In this document: positions 62,059-64,000 of the stretch, one piece after another
Numbering within the stretch: the stretch's first letter is position 1
Layout: each line of letters begins with the position of its first letter
Assembly: GCA_029202545.1 (NCBI GenBank)
Contig: CP119311.1
Coordinates: forward strand, 186,001 to 250,000
Origin: Candidatus Pseudobacter hemicellulosilyticus
GTDB taxonomy: Bacteria > Bacteroidota > Bacteroidia > Chitinophagales > Chitinophagaceae
DNA: 64,000 nt
Reading direction: 5' to 3'
The notes under the pieces: generated by a model
What the model was told of the DNA's origin: nothing
Seen by the model: the letters and a program-made list of their open reading frames with translations, nothing else
Databases searched by the model: none
Program-made: the position numbers and the translations under genes

Positions 62059-64000
62059 TTAAAATTTGATTTCCAGGCCGGCCGTAATACTGGTGATCCG
62101 CGGATAGGCGGCTGCACCGCGACCGTTCTCCCCTACTTCCGGGTCAAACTCGTGGGTCCTGGTCCAGGTCACGGGATTGCTCACGTTGAGATATACACGT
62201 CCCTGGTCCAGGAATTTGATGCTGCTGGTAGGCAGCCGGTATCCCAGCGTGATATGCTGGATCCGCAGGAAGGAACCATCCTCCACAAACCAGGAAGAAG
62301 CAAAATACTGGCGGTCGGCCCGCAGGCGGGGCCGCTCGTTATTGGGTTGCTCTGCTGTCCAGCGCCCCTCCTGCAAACCAGGTGCATCCAGTTTGCGGGT
62401 GGCGAAAATATCATTGCCGTACATGCCGTAGAACAGCACATTGAAATCAAAGCCGGAAGTATGGGTCAGCTGGAGGTTGAGACTGGCCGTAAAGTCCGGG
62501 TTGGGATCACCAATGATGGTACGGGCATTGGGATCCAGCGTGCCGTCATCTTTCAGCCCGATATAGTTCAGCTCACCGGGCTGGTTCATTTTATAGGTAT
62601 TCTGCGGCTTGCCCTGGACGATGCCATCCACACGGTAGCCGTAAAAGGAATTGATGGGCTGACCAATGGCCAGCACGTTCAGGTAGGCATCGTTGAAGAT
62701 ACCGCCGCCATAGGGCTCATAGCGGTTGCCGCTGGCATCGGTGATATAACCTGAGCTTTCCTGGGAACCGATGTCCAGTACTTTGTTGCGGTTCATATTG
62801 AAGATCACCCCGGCATTGAACTGCCATTTGCCTTTGTCAATGATGCGGGCGTCCAGCGAAAATTCAAATCCTTTGTTCTCCACTTTGCCGTCATTGGTCC
62901 ATACCCTGTCGAACCCTGTACTTGGGTTCAGGAACTGCTGGCGCAGCAGGTCGGTAGTGCGTTTATGGTAATAATCGGCGGTCAGAGCGATACGGTTGTC
63001 CAGGAAGGCCAGATCTATACCAATATCCAGCTGGGCTGTTTTTTCCCAGCGCAGGTTATTATTGGCCATACCGCCCCAGGTGACGTAGCGGTTGCCGATC
63101 CCTTCGCGGCCCACTTCCCGGCCTACGCCGTAGATGATGTATTCTTTATCGTTCAGGTAATAGTAGTCCTGTCCAAACTGGCTGAAAGACTGGTAGGGAG
63201 AGATGCCCTGGTTACCGGAGATGCCGTAGCTGGCGCGGAGTTTCAGCTGATCAAAGAAATTGAGGTCGCGGATAAAATCCTCTTCCTCCATTTTCCAGCT
63301 GACAGCGCCGGAGGGGAAAAAGCCCCATTTGTTATCGGTACCGAATTTGGAGCTACCGTCAGCCCTTGCTGTGAAGGTGAACAGGTAACGATCGTTGAAC
63401 GTATAGTTAAGCCGGGAAAAGCCGGAGGCCAGGGTGGTCTCGGAACGGCTGTTATTGATGATCTGCTTGTCAGCCCCGGCCAGGTTCTCTTCTTTGAGGA
63501 TCACGTTGGCAAAGCCCTGCCCTACCACGTTGAGGCCCTTGCTAACGGTGTTCTCATAGTTGATACCGCCCATGATACTGAACTGGTGTTTGTCCGCAAA
63601 ACGTTGCGTATAGGTCAGGTAAGCATCTGTAGTGAAGTTGAGCCAGTTGGACGAACCCATACCGCCCTCGCCATTGTACAGGTCGCCCCCCAGCGTATGG
63701 ATCGGCGGGTTAAAGAAATAGCTTTCGCCCGAGCCGCCGCGGGTATTACCACGCAGGATCAGCTGGAGGCCTTTGACAATATCCCAGTCCATCTGTACCG
63801 TGGCATAGGCATCCATATTACCGGCGTTGTTGACGCGTTCATTGGTCATGGCGAGGGGATTGCCATAGTCCTGGTCGTAGGCTTTGAAATAAGAGCCGTC
63901 CCCATTGTATACGGGGAACAGGGGATTGCGGGCATAGTTCATCCCATAGTTGGTATTCCTTTTTCCTTTCCAGAGACCGGCCTTGGTACGCACCAGCAGG
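62059..64000 (-). CDS. SusC/RagA-family TonB-linked transporter, 5' part beyond the window
   Basis: The C-terminal about 646 residues of a SusC-type TonB-dependent transporter; the gene starts beyond position 64000. Barrel features are typical: GFSRLNYTFNDRYLFTFTAR, ADGSSKFGTDNKWGFFPSGA, LKLRASYGISGNQGIS, the calcium-like DGIVQGKP..., and the last strand ITAGLEIKF. The signal peptide, regulatory domain, TonB box and plug are outside. It is the first gene seen of the PUL operon running to 47934. Confidence 0.95.
   Translation of the reverse strand, partial: LLVRTKAGLWKGKRNTNYGMNYARNPLFPVYNGDGSYFKAYDQDYGNPLAMTNERVNNAGNMDAYATVQMDWDIVKGLQLILRGNTRGGSGESYFFNPPIHTLGGDLYNGEGGMGSSNWLNFTTDAYLTYTQRFADKHQFSIMGGINYENTVSKGLNVVGQGFANVILKEENLAGADKQIINNSRSETTLASGFSRLNYTFNDRYLFTFTARADGSSKFGTDNKWGFFPSGAVSWKMEEEDFIRDLNFFDQLKLRASYGISGNQGISPYQSFSQFGQDYYYLNDKEYIIYGVGREVGREGIGNRYVTWGGMANNNLRWEKTAQLDIGIDLAFLDNRIALTADYYHKRTTDLLRQQFLNPSTGFDRVWTNDGKVENKGFEFSLDARIIDKGKWQFNAGVIFNMNRNKVLDIGSQESSGYITDASGNRYEPYGGGIFNDAYLNVLAIGQPINSFYGYRVDGIVQGKPQNTYKMNQPGELNYIGLKDDGTLDPNARTIIGDPNPDFTASLNLQLTHTSGFDFNVLFYGMYGNDIFATRKLDAPGLQEGRWTAEQPNNERPRLRADRQYFASSWFVEDGSFLRIQHITLGYRLPTSSIKFLDQGRVYLNVSNPVTWTRTHEFDPEVGENGRGAAAYPRITSITAGLEIKF

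Overview
The window looks like a chromosome segment of a Bacteroidota bacterium, most likely Chitinophagaceae. This is inferred from three SusC/SusD pairs, an ECF sigma/FecR pair, a giant protein with a C-terminal type IX secretion sorting domain, promoters of the TTTG-N19-TAnnTTTG type, and a moderately high GC content (roughly 50% by eye). No rRNA, tRNA, CRISPR array or insertion sequence was recognised.

Layout. (1) 1-5805, minus strand: ECF sigma factor, FecR anti-sigma, SusC and the start of SusD, the regulatory and uptake end of a polysaccharide utilisation locus (PUL) that continues off the left edge. (2) 5999-17891: a compact arabinan/arabinose-type locus with SusC, SusD, two GH43 enzymes, an arabinose-isomerase-like enzyme and a sodium:sugar symporter, with a divergent AraC regulator. 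Several genes are followed by their own hairpin terminators. (3) 18078-28469: one 3463-residue secreted protein with a beta-helix, six repeated modules of about 410 residues and a sorting domain. (4) 28768-36545: a PepSY membrane protein, AraC regulators, a phytanoyl-CoA-dioxygenase-like enzyme, a higBA toxin-antitoxin cassette flanked by a 66-bp direct repeat, then a DUF779 / aldehyde dehydrogenase / AraC group. (5) 36.6-41.0 kb: an obviously AT-rich island with a KAP-family P-loop NTPase and a HipA-like kinase coupled to a DUF3037-like protein, probably acquired and possibly defensive. (6) 41037-47891: a catabolic operon (class I aldolase, PfkB kinase, FAD/Fe-S oxidoreductase, GH127 beta-L-arabinofuranosidase), headed by a perfect 20-bp palindrome that looks like a GntR-type operator. 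(7) 47934-64000: a large minus-strand PUL: SusC (incomplete), SusD, a repeat-rich lipoprotein, three paralogous lipoproteins of a family I do not recognise, a GH2 beta-mannosidase-like enzyme, a sialate O-acetylesterase-like enzyme and a GH92-like alpha-mannosidase.

How it fits together. The last PUL looks built for a mannose-containing, possibly acetylated glycan. Its most interesting content is the tandem family at 54382-59034, about 400 residues each, with conserved Glu and Asp residues in barrel-like motifs. One member is fused to the same C-terminal repeat domain found in the neighbouring surface lipoprotein. These are candidates for an undescribed carbohydrate-active family. The aldolase, PfkB kinase and FAD/Fe-S enzyme could form a ketose-1-phosphate cleavage route, linked by inference to the arabinose genes and the aldehyde dehydrogenase elsewhere in the window.
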